Source: Acidobacteriota bacterium (GTDB taxonomy: Bacteria; Acidobacteriota; Terriglobia; Acidiferrales; UBA7541). Taken from it: 64,000 nucleotides of DNA. Both the position numbers and the translations under genes were made by a program. Below are positions 1 through 9,142 of this stretch, in pieces (position 1 is the stretch's first letter; each line of letters begins with the position of its first letter). The notes below the pieces were generated by a model, which did no database searches, was not told where the DNA came from, and saw nothing but the letters and a program-made list of their open reading frames with translations. Location: the NCBI GenBank assembly GCA_003223215.1, contig QHYH01000089.1, positions 1 through 64,000 on the forward strand, read 5' to 3'.

Positions 1-373
1 TCCGTGTGGAGAAATTGTCTGCGGTGCTCCCGAGTTCGGAATGCCGAGTTGCTCTTGCCGAAAGAAACCACTCCGTCTGCCTGGTTTCCGAGAATGCGTC
101 AACACTACGTCAGTTTCTGTGTGCAAGAGAGTTCATCGCCCTCGAATAAATTTCGCCAGGGACCGCGACAGCCGCATCGAAACTGGTGGTCGCATGAAAT
201 ACTCGCGAGAGCGCCCAAAATACTGGGGGAGGGCAAGATTAAGGGACGGGATAGGAAATCGGACCGATGGACCACCGGGAAACGACCGAAACCGAAATTC
301 GTAAGATCGCAGAACACCTCCCTTCGAGCTGTGGCTCCGGCCATTTAGGACTGAACAGGGAGCATCAGCTTCG
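1..373. other. Left edge, no recognisable gene
   Basis: Several overlapping short reading frames exist on both strands here, but none has a recognisable domain or a convincing ribosome binding site. The stretch lies downstream of the glycosyltransferase gene that ends at 374 and is best left unannotated. Confidence 0.5.
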
Positions 374-2293
374 TCAGCGTTCCCAGGGCAACTTGGGAGG
401 GGGCCCTGGCGACTTGCTCAGGGCAGTCTGCGCCGCCTGCATCCATTCCATGGCGCGCGGGAGGTCATCCGGGTGCTGGTACAGGTGGTGGAACAAGCCT
501 GGGATGTCGAAAAGCGCCCCGCCAAACTGGCGGAACGAGGAAGGCAGCGGCGGCCCGCCGGGACGCCCCGCCGCAGGAATTTGTGCATACAAGTGCACCG
601 CGTACATGCTCCCGCCGGCCAAAGCCTCGTGCGGATACTGCATGAGCCATTGACAGTTGTGCCCGTCCAGAATCATGTTCGCGGAGAGCGCCACCCACTG
701 ACCTAGATCTTCCGGCGCGGGCGTTTGGCAATTCCAAACGTGCGCCCGCGGAACGAACACCGTGGGATCGGAAAATCCATACTCATCCACGGCAATTCTG
801 TGAAGTCCGTGTTGTTCCACGAAGCGCTCGAGTTCCGGGAGCGACTGGTTCCAGTCCACATTGGAGTCGTTGACCAGCTCGTAGGCAGGATGTCCCAGGC
901 CGAGTGAATTGATAAAGGGGAAGTAATAAGGATAAGCGCGGACTGCCGTGAAAAGACAACTGGCCGCAAGCACCGCGACCGCGACGCCACCCACGGTGAC
1001 GCCGGAACGCTCCGCTCCGCCGAGCATCCGCGGCACGGGGGCGAGCAGCAAAATCAGCAGGACCAGGGGCACGGTGAAATGGCGGATGCTGATATCGAGC
1101 CGGCTCGCCATACACGTGCCGGTGAACACCAGCAAACTTATCCAGAGCATCCTCCAGTGCACCGCAAATGGTGAGGGAATCGCAGAAACGCTGCTGGCAC
1201 TGCGCGATTGCCGGCGAAGCGCAATCAGCAGGGATAGGGGAAGCAAGAGTAAGAACCCCAGCGGCGATTTGAAAGCAAAGACCACCGGAAAATAGAACCA
1301 CACGCCGCGTGGATAGCTCTGCCCGAGAACAAAGGTCGGCCTTCTCCCGGTGAGCAGCACCCAAAACACGCCGCGCAGATACAGCACCGGGGGCAGAAGC
1401 ACGCGCCGGAAAAAGAGCGCCAGCGGGCCAGTGCCCAGCCGGTAGAGCGCATCGGATGGTTGATGCCAGGAAAACACCAAATAAAAGACATACACAATCA
1501 AGGCGGAACCCAATGCGCCCAGGAGGGTTGCTCGCAGGCGCGCCCTCCGCCAATCGCGGGCCTCGGCCTTGCCTTCGGGTGTCCCTGGGACGCGGCGCAA
1601 CCGCAAGCTCAGGACAAACACCGCAAAGGCAAAGAACAGAACCCCCGCAGTAAATTTCGAGAGCAACGCTCCGGCCAGGCTCAAAGCGAAGCGCAAGACA
1701 TTTCCCCGGGTTGGCTCACGCCATAGGCTCGAAAACGTCCACAGCGCAAGCAGCGAGAACAGCGTCAATGCCACATCCGTGTGCACCAGGGGGCCGAAAG
1801 CAAGAAACGCCGGGGTGCTTACGTACAGGCTGAGGCAAAGCAGCCCGCCCCACGCACCTCCGAGCCGCCTGGCAAGGACGTATACGGCGCATCCGAGCGC
1901 CAGCATAAGCAACAGCATCGGCAACCGCGCCCACTTGAGCAAGGTCTTCGGGTCGTTCCACCTCTCGAGCAGCCATTCACCGAACACCCACTGACCCATG
2001 TATGCCGGAAAGAATTTTTCGCTGATGCTCCAGGAGATGTGGTTATAGTCCGCGCGAACTCCTCGGATTACCAAGGGAATCGCCGCCAGCACTTTCGCGA
2101 GCGGCGGGTGCTCGGGATTCATTCGCAGATCGAGCCTCTCGAGATAGCTGACACCGGCGCCGATGTGGGAGACTTCGTCGACGGTGACGGACTCGCCGAG
2201 GGCTGCACCGCCCGCCAACACCGCCATCAAGACCAGCAGCACGAGAGCCAGCAGCGCACTCAGAATGCCGCGGGGTTTGTCATGTGGATCCAA
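374..2293 (-). CDS. GT39/PMT-like membrane glycosyltransferase
   Basis: A 639-aa polytopic protein that probably transfers a sugar from a polyprenyl-phosphate donor to an extracytoplasmic acceptor. After a first membrane helix it has the luminal signature DEVSHIGAG (about residues 39-47) followed by RMNPEHPPLAK (about 57-67). This acidic loop plus NPEHPPL is typical of the dolichyl-phosphate-mannose mannosyltransferase/ArnT (PMT_2) clan. About ten further hydrophobic segments follow, then a C-terminal periplasmic region with YPYYFPFINSL and NDSNVDWNQ, common in acidobacterial members. The start is TTG with no strong Shine-Dalgarno, so the exact N terminus is uncertain. Acceptor and donor cannot be told from sequence. 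Confidence 0.8.
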   Translation of the reverse strand: MDPHDKPRGILSALLALVLLVLMAVLAGGAALGESVTVDEVSHIGAGVSYLERLDLRMNPEHPPLAKVLAAIPLVIRGVRADYNHISWSISEKFFPAYMGQWVFGEWLLERWNDPKTLLKWARLPMLLLMLALGCAVYVLARRLGGAWGGLLCLSLYVSTPAFLAFGPLVHTDVALTLFSLLALWTFSSLWREPTRGNVLRFALSLAGALLSKFTAGVLFFAFAVFVLSLRLRRVPGTPEGKAEARDWRRARLRATLLGALGSALIVYVFYLVFSWHQPSDALYRLGTGPLALFFRRVLLPPVLYLRGVFWVLLTGRRPTFVLGQSYPRGVWFYFPVVFAFKSPLGFLLLLPLSLLIALRRQSRSASSVSAIPSPFAVHWRMLWISLLVFTGTCMASRLDISIRHFTVPLVLLILLLAPVPRMLGGAERSGVTVGGVAVAVLAASCLFTAVRAYPYYFPFINSLGLGHPAYELVNDSNVDWNQSLPELERFVEQHGLHRIAVDEYGFSDPTVFVPRAHVWNCQTPAPEDLGQWVALSANMILDGHNCQWLMQYPHEALAGGSMYAVHLYAQIPAAGRPGGPPLPSSFRQFGGALFDIPGLFHHLYQHPDDLPRAMEWMQAAQTALSKSPGPPPKLPWER

Positions 2294-2392
2294 TGGTATT
2301 CACACCCAACAGTACGGGCCACTCGGTCCGGCAATCATAAACCTATATTCTTGATTCTTGTGCTGTTGTTTATGCCGGCAGGTGCCGGGCAG

Positions 2393-3358
2393 CTATTTCT
2401 TTGCGGGTTCGGGCATGACGTAGCCGGATTGCGCCGGCAGACCGGCGCGTTCCAGCTGGACGGTGGTGTGTTCGATGTGAAATTGCTTCGCAGCAACCTG
2501 CCGGATGGCGTCGAGCAGGCGCTCGCACTCGTCCAAGTGCATGTCGGGAATCCGCGCATGCAGGCTGAGCGCATTGTGACCGCCGCCAAGCGACCACAGG
2601 TGGACGTCGTGGACTTCCTGCACGCCTTCCACCGTTAGGATGGCGCGGGCGACTTCCTCGACTTGCAACTCATGCGGACGGCCTTCCAAAAGCAAGTGTG
2701 ACGATTCGCGCAGGATGCCGACGCTCGACCAGAGCACGAGCAGCCCGATGCCCAAGCCGAGAAGAGGGTCGATCCAATGTGCGCCGGTCTTTCCAATGAG
2801 GACGGCGCCGACGATAATGGCAATGTTGGAAAGTGCGTCACCGAAATTGTGAATGAGGATGCTGCGGAGATTGAGGTCGCCCCGCCCGCGGACCAATGCC
2901 AGGGAGATGCCCCCATTCACGGCCAGGGCCGCCATCGAAGTCCAGATCATCCACGCTTCCACAACCGCGACGGGTGAGCGGAAACGCTCGAGCGCTTCAT
3001 AACCAAGCCACAGGGAAAGGAAAACCAAGACAAAAGCATTGGTGAAGGCAGCCAGCGTGCCGGCGCGATGATACCCATAGGTTTTTTCGCTGTCGGCGGG
3101 GCGCTCGGCCCAGCGCATTGCCAGGTAGGAGATGCCGAGAGCGGGAACGTCGGAGAGGTTATGGACGGCGTCGTTGAGGAGCGCGACGCTGCGGCCGAAA
3201 ATGCCGCCGAAAACCTCCGCGACGACCAAGCTGAGTGTGAAGACCATGGCCCAGCCAAGGACGGCAGGCTGCAGGGTGCGGTGAGGATGCCCGGGCTGGC
3301 AATGAGCATGATCGGCGTGGCTATGGCCATGATCGTGGCTGTGAGCATGCCCGGACAT
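2393..3358 (-). CDS. Cation diffusion facilitator metal exporter
   Basis: A 321-aa CDF-family transporter, expected to export Zn2+ or a similar divalent metal in exchange for protons. The N terminus is a His-rich arm (SGHAHSHDHGHSHADHAH). The core has six hydrophobic segments. The first metal-site helix carries NDAVHNLSDV (about 62-71) and the fifth carries HNFGDALSN (about 171-179), the paired HxxxD sites of the family. A cytoplasmic C-terminal domain (about 225-305) with HDVHLWSLGGGHNALSLH completes the usual CzcD/ZitB length. It stands alone and diverges from the MBL-PilZ gene. Metal specificity is not resolved. Confidence 0.9.
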   Translation of the reverse strand: MSGHAHSHDHGHSHADHAHCQPGHPHRTLQPAVLGWAMVFTLSLVVAEVFGGIFGRSVALLNDAVHNLSDVPALGISYLAMRWAERPADSEKTYGYHRAGTLAAFTNAFVLVFLSLWLGYEALERFRSPVAVVEAWMIWTSMAALAVNGGISLALVRGRGDLNLRSILIHNFGDALSNIAIIVGAVLIGKTGAHWIDPLLGLGIGLLVLWSSVGILRESSHLLLEGRPHELQVEEVARAILTVEGVQEVHDVHLWSLGGGHNALSLHARIPDMHLDECERLLDAIRQVAAKQFHIEHTTVQLERAGLPAQSGYVMPEPAKK

Positions 3359-3544
3359 GCTCCCATTCTACGCGCTCACATTAGCCGGCGCAGCCGGGCG
3401 ACAAGCTTGTTGGGCAGTTTGACACCGTGACTGGCGGAATGGTATTGACGGCCTTAGCATCGGCTGCGACGATGAAACAGGTTTCCCATAGCGGGTTTGT
3501 TGGCGTGGGACGGGCCAGTTCAGAAGGGATTTGCGTTTACGGCT

Positions 3545-4714
3545 ATGCCAGTTCCGATTACAAAACTGAATTTTTGGGGCGTGCGCGGATCCACGCCAAC
3601 CGTGGATCCGGGCACGTGGCGCTACGGCGGCAACACGCCTTGCCTGGAGCTGGAAGCACCGGACGGCCCGCGCTTCATACTGGATTGCGGGACAGGGCTG
3701 CGCATGCTGGGCAACCGCTGGACCGCACCAAGCGGGGAAAAAAGCCAGCGAACACACATCCTGATCACCCATTACCACTGGGATCATATTCAGGGAGTCC
3801 CGTTTTTTGCGCCGCTCTACGTGGAGCAGAACGAATTTGAGTTTTACAGCTTCCGCTCGAAATTCCTGGGACCCGACAGCCTGAAGCAGGTGTTCGAAGC
3901 GCAGATGGCCGTACCGTATTTTCCGGTGGACATGTCGGTGATGACCGCGAAACGCAAATTCCACGAAGTGGACGGAGGTGAATCGTTCACCATCGGCGAA
4001 AACAAAATCACCACGCGCTGGCTGAACCATCCGCAAGGCTGCCTGGGATTCCGCATTGAGACGCCGGCGGGCACGGTGGCATACGCCACCGACAATGAGC
4101 CGGGAGACGCCAAGCTGGACGAAAGCCTCCGAGAACTCGTGGCGGGCGCGGACATTTTCATCAACGACGCGCAATTCACGCCCGACCAGCTGGGAACCAC
4201 GAGGAAAGGGTGGGGACATTCTTCTTGGCTTGAAGGAGTAAAGACGGCGCGGCAAACCGGGGCCAAAACGCTGGTGCTGTTTCATCACGACCCGGACTCG
4301 ACCGACCGCATGGTGGATTCGCTCTTGCGGCAGGCCCGGGATGAATTCGATTCGGTGTTTGCGGCGAGCGAAGGAATGGTGATCACGCTCGGCGCGCCGG
4401 GCGAAGCCGTGCAGGCTCACATGCCGGGGACGCGCGCGGCATTGCGGCGAGAAGTGCAATTCCAGGCAAAAGTGTACGGATTGACCGAAGGCGGGAATGA
4501 ATTCGTGGAAGAAACGGTGGTTTGCGATCTATCGCTGCAAGGCGCGATGCTTACGCTGAAGCATCTGCCGCAGTTGCAGTCCGAGCTGCAGCTCACGATC
4601 GACGCCCCGGGGACAAATGGGGAAGGGCGCATCAGGTTGAAAGGATACGTGGTGCGGATTGATGACGCGCAAGAAAAAGGCTCGGTGGCGGTGGGCGTGG
4701 TGTTCACGGAATGA
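3545..4714 (+). CDS. MBL-fold hydrolase fused to a PilZ domain
   Basis: The first ~270 residues form a metallo-beta-lactamase fold of the PhnP/RNase Z-like type. It opens with FWGVRGSTPT and has the metal motif HYHWDH (about 79-84), a later His in TTRWLNHPQG, and DNEPGD/NDAQF. The last ~95 residues are a PilZ domain, with the arginine pair in RREVQFQAKVYG and CDLSLQGAML matching the DxSxxG signature. PilZ domains usually bind cyclic-di-GMP, so enzyme activity may be tuned by that messenger (inference). I chose the ATG at 3545 because the GVRGSTP core starts right after it. An in-frame ATG at 3497 would add 16 residues. Confidence 0.85.
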   Translation: MPVPITKLNFWGVRGSTPTVDPGTWRYGGNTPCLELEAPDGPRFILDCGTGLRMLGNRWTAPSGEKSQRTHILITHYHWDHIQGVPFFAPLYVEQNEFEFYSFRSKFLGPDSLKQVFEAQMAVPYFPVDMSVMTAKRKFHEVDGGESFTIGENKITTRWLNHPQGCLGFRIETPAGTVAYATDNEPGDAKLDESLRELVAGADIFINDAQFTPDQLGTTRKGWGHSSWLEGVKTARQTGAKTLVLFHHDPDSTDRMVDSLLRQARDEFDSVFAASEGMVITLGAPGEAVQAHMPGTRAALRREVQFQAKVYGLTEGGNEFVEETVVCDLSLQGAMLTLKHLPQLQSELQLTIDAPGTNGEGRIRLKGYVVRIDDAQEKGSVAVGVVFTE

Positions 4715-5078
4715 GTTCCCCGTGGGAGACCGATGCGGTTTGCCGAGGGCGCAGGTTGCGCCCCTTCTCATCCTGATTCCATTCTTTGGGCCAAGTCACT
4801 CGATCGTTCGTGGGGGCTCCCCTCGCGCTTCGTCGCTCTTAACTTAACTTAAATTAACTTAAACCTCGTTTGACTTGCATGCCGGGTTCATCCCGCGTCT
4901 AAATCGACTCGAGCCCCAAGGCCGGGAAATCGTCGCCGAAGGGCCTTGGAGCTACTCCAAGAAGGTGTAGAATGGGGGCGAAATCGCAGTAAGTTCCTCA
5001 GCCCACTTTCCATGCGATTGGCCCGGCCCGTCCCTGCCCGGGGGCTTTACCAACTAAACTGACCGTGACGGAGTGTCC
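4715..5078. other. Intergenic stretch with AT-rich repeat and hairpin
   Basis: No gene is seen. 4839-4862 is an AT-rich block in which TTAACTTAA-type words recur three times, unlike the GC-rich surroundings. 4916-4923 (CCAAGGCC) pairs perfectly with 4942-4949 (GGCCTTGG) across an 18-nt loop. That hairpin sits about 130 bp upstream of the protease-TonB gene and could be a leader structure, but no function is shown. Confidence 0.45.
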
Positions 5079-6599
5079 GTGCCAACGAAAATCGTGGTTA
5101 GGAATTACCGAAGCGCGGCCGCGAAGTGGTTGGCCGCAGCAGTGTGGGTCTTCTGCGGTCTAACGACTGCAAAAGCCTCCGAGAAGGGGCCGGTTGCGGC
5201 CGATCCGGTGGCGGCAATTTGTCCTGTCGTTTATCCGCTCGATGAAAACCCTTCCAACAAGGGTTATCATTACCTTTTTTACGGAGACGCCTTCTTCATC
5301 AACGAAGACGGCTATTTGATCACCGCAGCACACCTTATGGAATCGTTTCGAGACGGCGGGCAGCTCCACGTGCTGGTAGGGTTGCCGAGCGGACAGCGCC
5401 GCCTGCTCAAGGCTGAAGTCGTGGCGACGGATTGGGAGCACGATGTTGCCGTGTTGCGAGCAACCCCGAACCCATTTGAGGGAGGCTACCGGGTAGCGTT
5501 CCTGCCTCTGGCGACCGACCGGCTCTCTCCGGGAAAGAGCGTGGTTTCGGTCTCGTTGCGGCCCTCGAGCCTCGACGAGGCGTATACCTTCGACGAGCCG
5601 CTCGAAGACCGTTCGCAGGGTCAAGTTCTGAGTTATCAATACACGCGAACGCCAAACGGGAGGGAAATTGAGCTATTGCTGTACAGCCAGAGAGTGATTC
5701 CTGGCCAGAGCGGCTCTCCGGTTATTTCTGAGGAATCGGGGGAAGTGGAGGGCTTTATCGAGGGCCGCTGGCTGCACCCCACGGCCATTCCCTTTGTAAC
5801 CACCACGGAACAGGTAGACCCCTCGCCCGGGGCGGCGGTGCGCATTCACTACGCCATTTCATTGCTCCAGCAGAACGGCATTCCCTGGCATGCGACTCTC
5901 GAGGGCACGGGGCTTAGGGAGGCTCCCGTCGAGAAAGCCAAAGGGTTCTCCGGACCGACTCCGCTCTCTCTGGTCGCGGCACCCTTTCCGCCGCAGGCGT
6001 TGTTCGGCGGTGAGATCCTGTTTGACGCCAAGGTGGATACCCGGGGACGGCTTACCGACGTAAGAGTCGTACAGAGCCAAGCGCCATTTCTCGAAGAAGT
6101 GCTGGGCGCGGTCGAAACCTGGTCGTTTCTGCCGGCACGCCAAGACGGGCGACCCGTTGGATCGCGGATCGGGATCGTCTTCCAGTTTCCTCAGCCTTTT
6201 CTGCCCAAACTGACGGCGCGCGTGCATGAATACAAAGAGACGGGAACGGAATCCAAGGATCGCGCGGCTTTGCCGCTTTTTACGCTCGAGCCGGAATATC
6301 CGCCGACCAGCATTGGCGAGGGAAGTGTGATTTTGAATGAGATTGTGGACCGGGAGGGCCATGTCACCTCCTTGCACGTGGTGCGCGATCTGGAATCGCT
6401 CACTGCGCCGACCGTGGCGGCCGTCAAGCAATGGAAGTTTGCTGCGGGAAGAAGGGGAGGAGAGGATGCGGAGTCCGACGTCATCGTGGTGGTTACGTTT
6501 CGGCGTCCTGCCGTGGCCAGCCGGACGTTGCCCCAGGCTAACGGCCGCTCCTGCGGGGTGAGCATGCGAGGGCGTTGCCTGTTCTGGCAAAGGCCTTGA
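5079..6599 (+). CDS. Trypsin-like protease fused to two TonB C-terminal domains
   Basis: An exported protein of about 506 aa. After a signal-like hydrophobic N terminus (about 18-33) comes a chymotrypsin-fold protease domain with all three catalytic residues: His in LITAAHLMES, Asp in DWEHDVAVLRA, and Ser in VIPGQSGSPVI. The second half holds two tandem TonB C-terminal domains. The first runs GEILFDAKVDTRGRLTDV to ETWSFLPARQDGRPV, the second GSVILNEIVDREGHVTSL to KQWKFAAGRRGG. TonB C-terminal modules normally contact outer-membrane receptors, so this may be a periplasmic protease tethered to such complexes (inference). GTG 5079 has GGAG five bases upstream. An in-frame GTG at 5073 is the alternative. 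Confidence 0.8.
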   Translation: MPTKIVVRNYRSAAAKWLAAAVWVFCGLTTAKASEKGPVAADPVAAICPVVYPLDENPSNKGYHYLFYGDAFFINEDGYLITAAHLMESFRDGGQLHVLVGLPSGQRRLLKAEVVATDWEHDVAVLRATPNPFEGGYRVAFLPLATDRLSPGKSVVSVSLRPSSLDEAYTFDEPLEDRSQGQVLSYQYTRTPNGREIELLLYSQRVIPGQSGSPVISEESGEVEGFIEGRWLHPTAIPFVTTTEQVDPSPGAAVRIHYAISLLQQNGIPWHATLEGTGLREAPVEKAKGFSGPTPLSLVAAPFPPQALFGGEILFDAKVDTRGRLTDVRVVQSQAPFLEEVLGAVETWSFLPARQDGRPVGSRIGIVFQFPQPFLPKLTARVHEYKETGTESKDRAALPLFTLEPEYPPTSIGEGSVILNEIVDREGHVTSLHVVRDLESLTAPTVAAVKQWKFAAGRRGGEDAESDVIVVVTFRRPAVASRTLPQANGRSCGVSMRGRCLFWQRP

Positions 6600-6654
6600 T
6601 TTCACATACCTTCGTTTGCAAATAGAAATAAAGGCTGCCGACCGTCAGGCGACG

Positions 6655-6900
6655 CTAGCCGAGCTCGGAGAGTTTCTTGTCGAGGTGAGCAAGGGCGGCT
6701 TCGAGAGACTTGCGGTGGTTCGGGTGCGTTGCCGACACCAGCTCGTTCATAATGCGGGTGCGGGATAGCTGCAAATCCTGGCGTTGCTGCTCAAGTTGAA
6801 TTTGCTCGGGAGACTTGCTGCCGTGGGGAACTTTCTGCCGTGGGGCCTCGGTCTCTTCGACCTGGGATGCTACATCTTTACTTTCCCAACCACGTGCCAT
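6655..6900 (-). CDS. Small conserved protein, MARGWESK type
   Basis: An 81-aa soluble, highly charged protein. The N terminus (MARGWESKDVASQVEE) resembles a small protein of unknown function often found in Acidobacteriota. The rest is predicted helical and probably coiled coil (SPEQIQLEQQRQDLQLSRTR; ALAHLDKKLSELG). No Shine-Dalgarno is obvious. No function can be assigned. Confidence 0.6.
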   Translation of the reverse strand: MARGWESKDVASQVEETEAPRQKVPHGSKSPEQIQLEQQRQDLQLSRTRIMNELVSATHPNHRKSLEAALAHLDKKLSELG

Positions 6901-7053
6901 GGCTATAGTTTCGCACAGATTCGACTCAATTACGCAAAAATCAGCCGCCGGTGTCGGCGGAGCAGGAAAAAATCGAGAGACACTCTAAAGTGGCTTGCGA
7001 GCCTTTGCCGCCGGCCTCCTTAGTCGGCCGTTTCATATGTTCAGTCACGTATT

Positions 7054-8193
7054 CTAAGCCGCCTTGGGCAAGGGACGGGGCAATTTGCGGAGCCACGCTG
7101 TGAGGTCTTTTCGTGTGAAGCGCCATTCGAAAGGTTGGGCGATGGTTTGGTAGTGGCGCTCGAAGGCGAGCAGGCGTTGCGCTAGCTCCTGCAACGATCG
7201 GAAGTCGCTAGGCGTTAAGACCTTTCGCTGGAGGATCGAGAAGTAGATGTCGATTTGGTTGAGCCAACTGGCGTGAATGGGACCATGAACAAGCACCAGG
7301 TTGGAATATTTGGCTTGCCGCCTTCGGGCTGCCTGGGGACCCCGATGCGCCGAGCCGTTGTCGACGATCCAGAAAACCCTACGCGCCCGGCGATAGGGCC
7401 ACTGTCTCATCACTTGGTCGACAAGACGGTCAAAGGCCGCGATTCCATTCTTGGGTTCGCAGCGGCCGAAGAGTTTGGCACGGTGAACGTCCAGAGCGGC
7501 CAGATAGGCCCACGCTCCCAGCCGTTTGTATTCGTGCTCGATCTTCATGGGCTGACCGGGTTGCGTGGGCAAAGATTTGGCTTTTCGGGAGCGCGCCTGA
7601 ATGCTGGTCTTTTCATCCGCCGAGACGACGAACTCGTTGGCGCTCAGTTTACGGCCCTTCCAGAGGCGTTGGTACAAATCCAAAATGCGTCCGGCCTTGG
7701 CCGCAAACTGTGGGTCTCGCGGAAAGATCCAGCAGCGGTGCTGCCAAGGGCGGATGGCATCCTCGTTCAGCCATCGCCAGATGGTGGTGTCACTGAGGGA
7801 GGCGGTCAGACCACAGCGCGGACCTGGGAGCCCAGTTCGGTCACGCTCCAGCGAGAAAGGGGCACACCAAAGCGGCTGGGAAATTCACAGGCCATGGCTT
7901 TAACCTGCACGACCAGCTCTGGGGGGGAAAACCCGGGGTCGGCCGGGGCGTTGGCAGTCTTCTAGGCCGGCCAAGCGTTTTTCGAAGAAGCGTTTTCGCC
8001 AGCGGCTGACGATCTCGCGTCGCGTGCTGAGACGGTCGGCGATCTGATCATTGGCGAGGCCCTGGTGAGCGAGGAGGATCATCTTGGCGCGGGCGACCAT
8101 AAAATATGGTAACGTATATTTATTGGCGCGGCGCTCCAATTCCTTCCGTTCTTGGCTCGTGAGGAAGATTCCGTATGGACTTTTTCGAGGCAA
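7054..8193 (-). pseudogene. IS630-family transposase, frameshifted
   Basis: The 97-aa 5' part (7900-8193) is the helix-turn-helix half, with LANDQIADRLSTRREIVSRW. The 3' part (7054-7683) is the DDE half, with VVSADEKTS, FWIVDNGSAHRG and SWLNQIDIYFSILQ. The 7684-7899 stretch encodes the missing middle in shifted frames (AMACEFPSRFG, then GLTASLSDTTIWRWL). The first break lies at a run of seven G on the plus strand (7921-7927), where one fewer base restores the frame. A second, compensating shift lies near 7810. The third catalytic position reads Asp (NQID) where Glu is usual in this subgroup. I could not define the terminal inverted repeats. The homopolymer break could be a programmed slip, but two independent shifts argue for decay. 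Confidence 0.8.
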
Positions 8194-8275
8194 ATCGGCG
8201 CCGTCCCAGCAACAGCATAACAGGGGAGGCTGCCAACGGCAAATAATACGTTATCGTATTTATAGAGAAGAGCAC

Positions 8276-8626
8276 TTAGGCTTTTAGACCCTTGATTTCG
8301 CGCATGCGGGCGAACGCGCGCCGGACGTGAGGGACGGTGATGGAACCACCGACGATGAGAGCCACGTTCAGGGCGTCAATGACCTCCGCGCGCTTCCATC
8401 CTTCCTCGCCGCAGCGCACCAGGTGATAGGTAATACAGTCATCGCAGCGTAGCACCGCCGAAGCAACCAATCCGAGAAGCTCTTTGGTCTTGGTGCCGAG
8501 CGGACCGGGCTGGTAGGCCTGATGGTCGAGCGCAAAAAAGCGCTTCATGCCCAAGTGCCCGCAGCCGAGAATCTCCTCGTTCAAGTCGGAGCGAAATTTC
8601 TGAAAATCTTCCAGGCGATCGGCCAT
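8276..8626 (-). CDS. Carboxymuconolactone decarboxylase/AhpD-like protein
   Basis: A 116-aa protein of the CMD fold. It carries the redox pair and His of the AhpD-like signature in LRCDDCITYHLVRCGEEG (about 58-75, CxxC then H four residues on), which suggests alkylhydroperoxidase-type activity or a related role. The start has an excellent ribosome binding site (GGAGGAGCC directly before ATG). It is divergent from the padR-like gene, and the two promoters share about 165 bp. Confidence 0.85.
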   Translation of the reverse strand: MADRLEDFQKFRSDLNEEILGCGHLGMKRFFALDHQAYQPGPLGTKTKELLGLVASAVLRCDDCITYHLVRCGEEGWKRAEVIDALNVALIVGGSITVPHVRRAFARMREIKGLKA

Positions 8627-8759
8627 GGCTCCTCCGAAAAACCTCGCGGCTAAAGCGAGCAGATGCGCCCGCTATTATGAATGATTTATGCGCGGCGAGA
8701 CATCGCAAGCAAGACCACCAAAGGACCACTCTTGCCAATCGCAGGCGACCAGCGTATAG

Positions 8760-8785
8760 TCGATTATCGATATATTGATGATCGA
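8760..8785. promoter_or_regulatory. Palindromic operator upstream of the PadR gene
   Basis: The 26 bp from TCGATTATCGATA through TATTGATGATCGA form a dyad matching its own reverse complement at 22 of 26 positions. It lies only 6 bp before the PadR start codon, in the divergent promoter region. This is the expected place for an autorepressor site. Binding by the PadR protein is inferred. Confidence 0.6.
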
Positions 8786-8791
8786 GTGTTT

Positions 8792-9142
8792 ATGCCCAAG
8801 CGAAAACTCATCCCGCTTCCCTCGGCTGCCTTCCAAATCCTGCTGGCCCTGGCCGGCGAAGACTTGCATGGCTACGGCATCATGCGACAAGTCGCCGAGC
8901 AGACCCACGGCCGCATGCGGCTGGGCCCAGGGACGCTTTACAGCTCCATCCAGACCCTCGTCGATGCCAAACTGATCGAAGAAACCGAACCGCGCGAGGA
9001 CGTAAAGCTCGGCCACGAGCGGCGGCGCTATTACCGGCTGACCTCGGCAGGACGCAAACTGGCGCGATTGGAGGCCGAGAGACTTGCGGATTTGCTGCGA
9101 CTCGCGCGGGCCAAAAAGATCTTAAGGGGGGAGTATGTCTGA
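8792..9142 (+). CDS. PadR-family transcriptional regulator
   Basis: A 116-aa winged-helix repressor. The core (AAFQILLALAGEDLHGYGIM ... LGPGTLYSSIQTLVDAKLIEE ... RRRYYRLTSAGRKLARLE) is the standard PadR N-terminal domain, followed by a short helical tail. I chose ATG 8792 rather than the in-frame 8681 because the family's conserved region begins directly after it and the operator dyad lies just upstream. Its stop overlaps the next gene by 8 bp, so the two are translationally coupled. PadR proteins in this phylum commonly sit before ADOP-type permeases; here the partner is a peptidase. Confidence 0.9.
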   Translation: MPKRKLIPLPSAAFQILLALAGEDLHGYGIMRQVAEQTHGRMRLGPGTLYSSIQTLVDAKLIEETEPREDVKLGHERRRYYRLTSAGRKLARLEAERLADLLRLARAKKILRGEYV

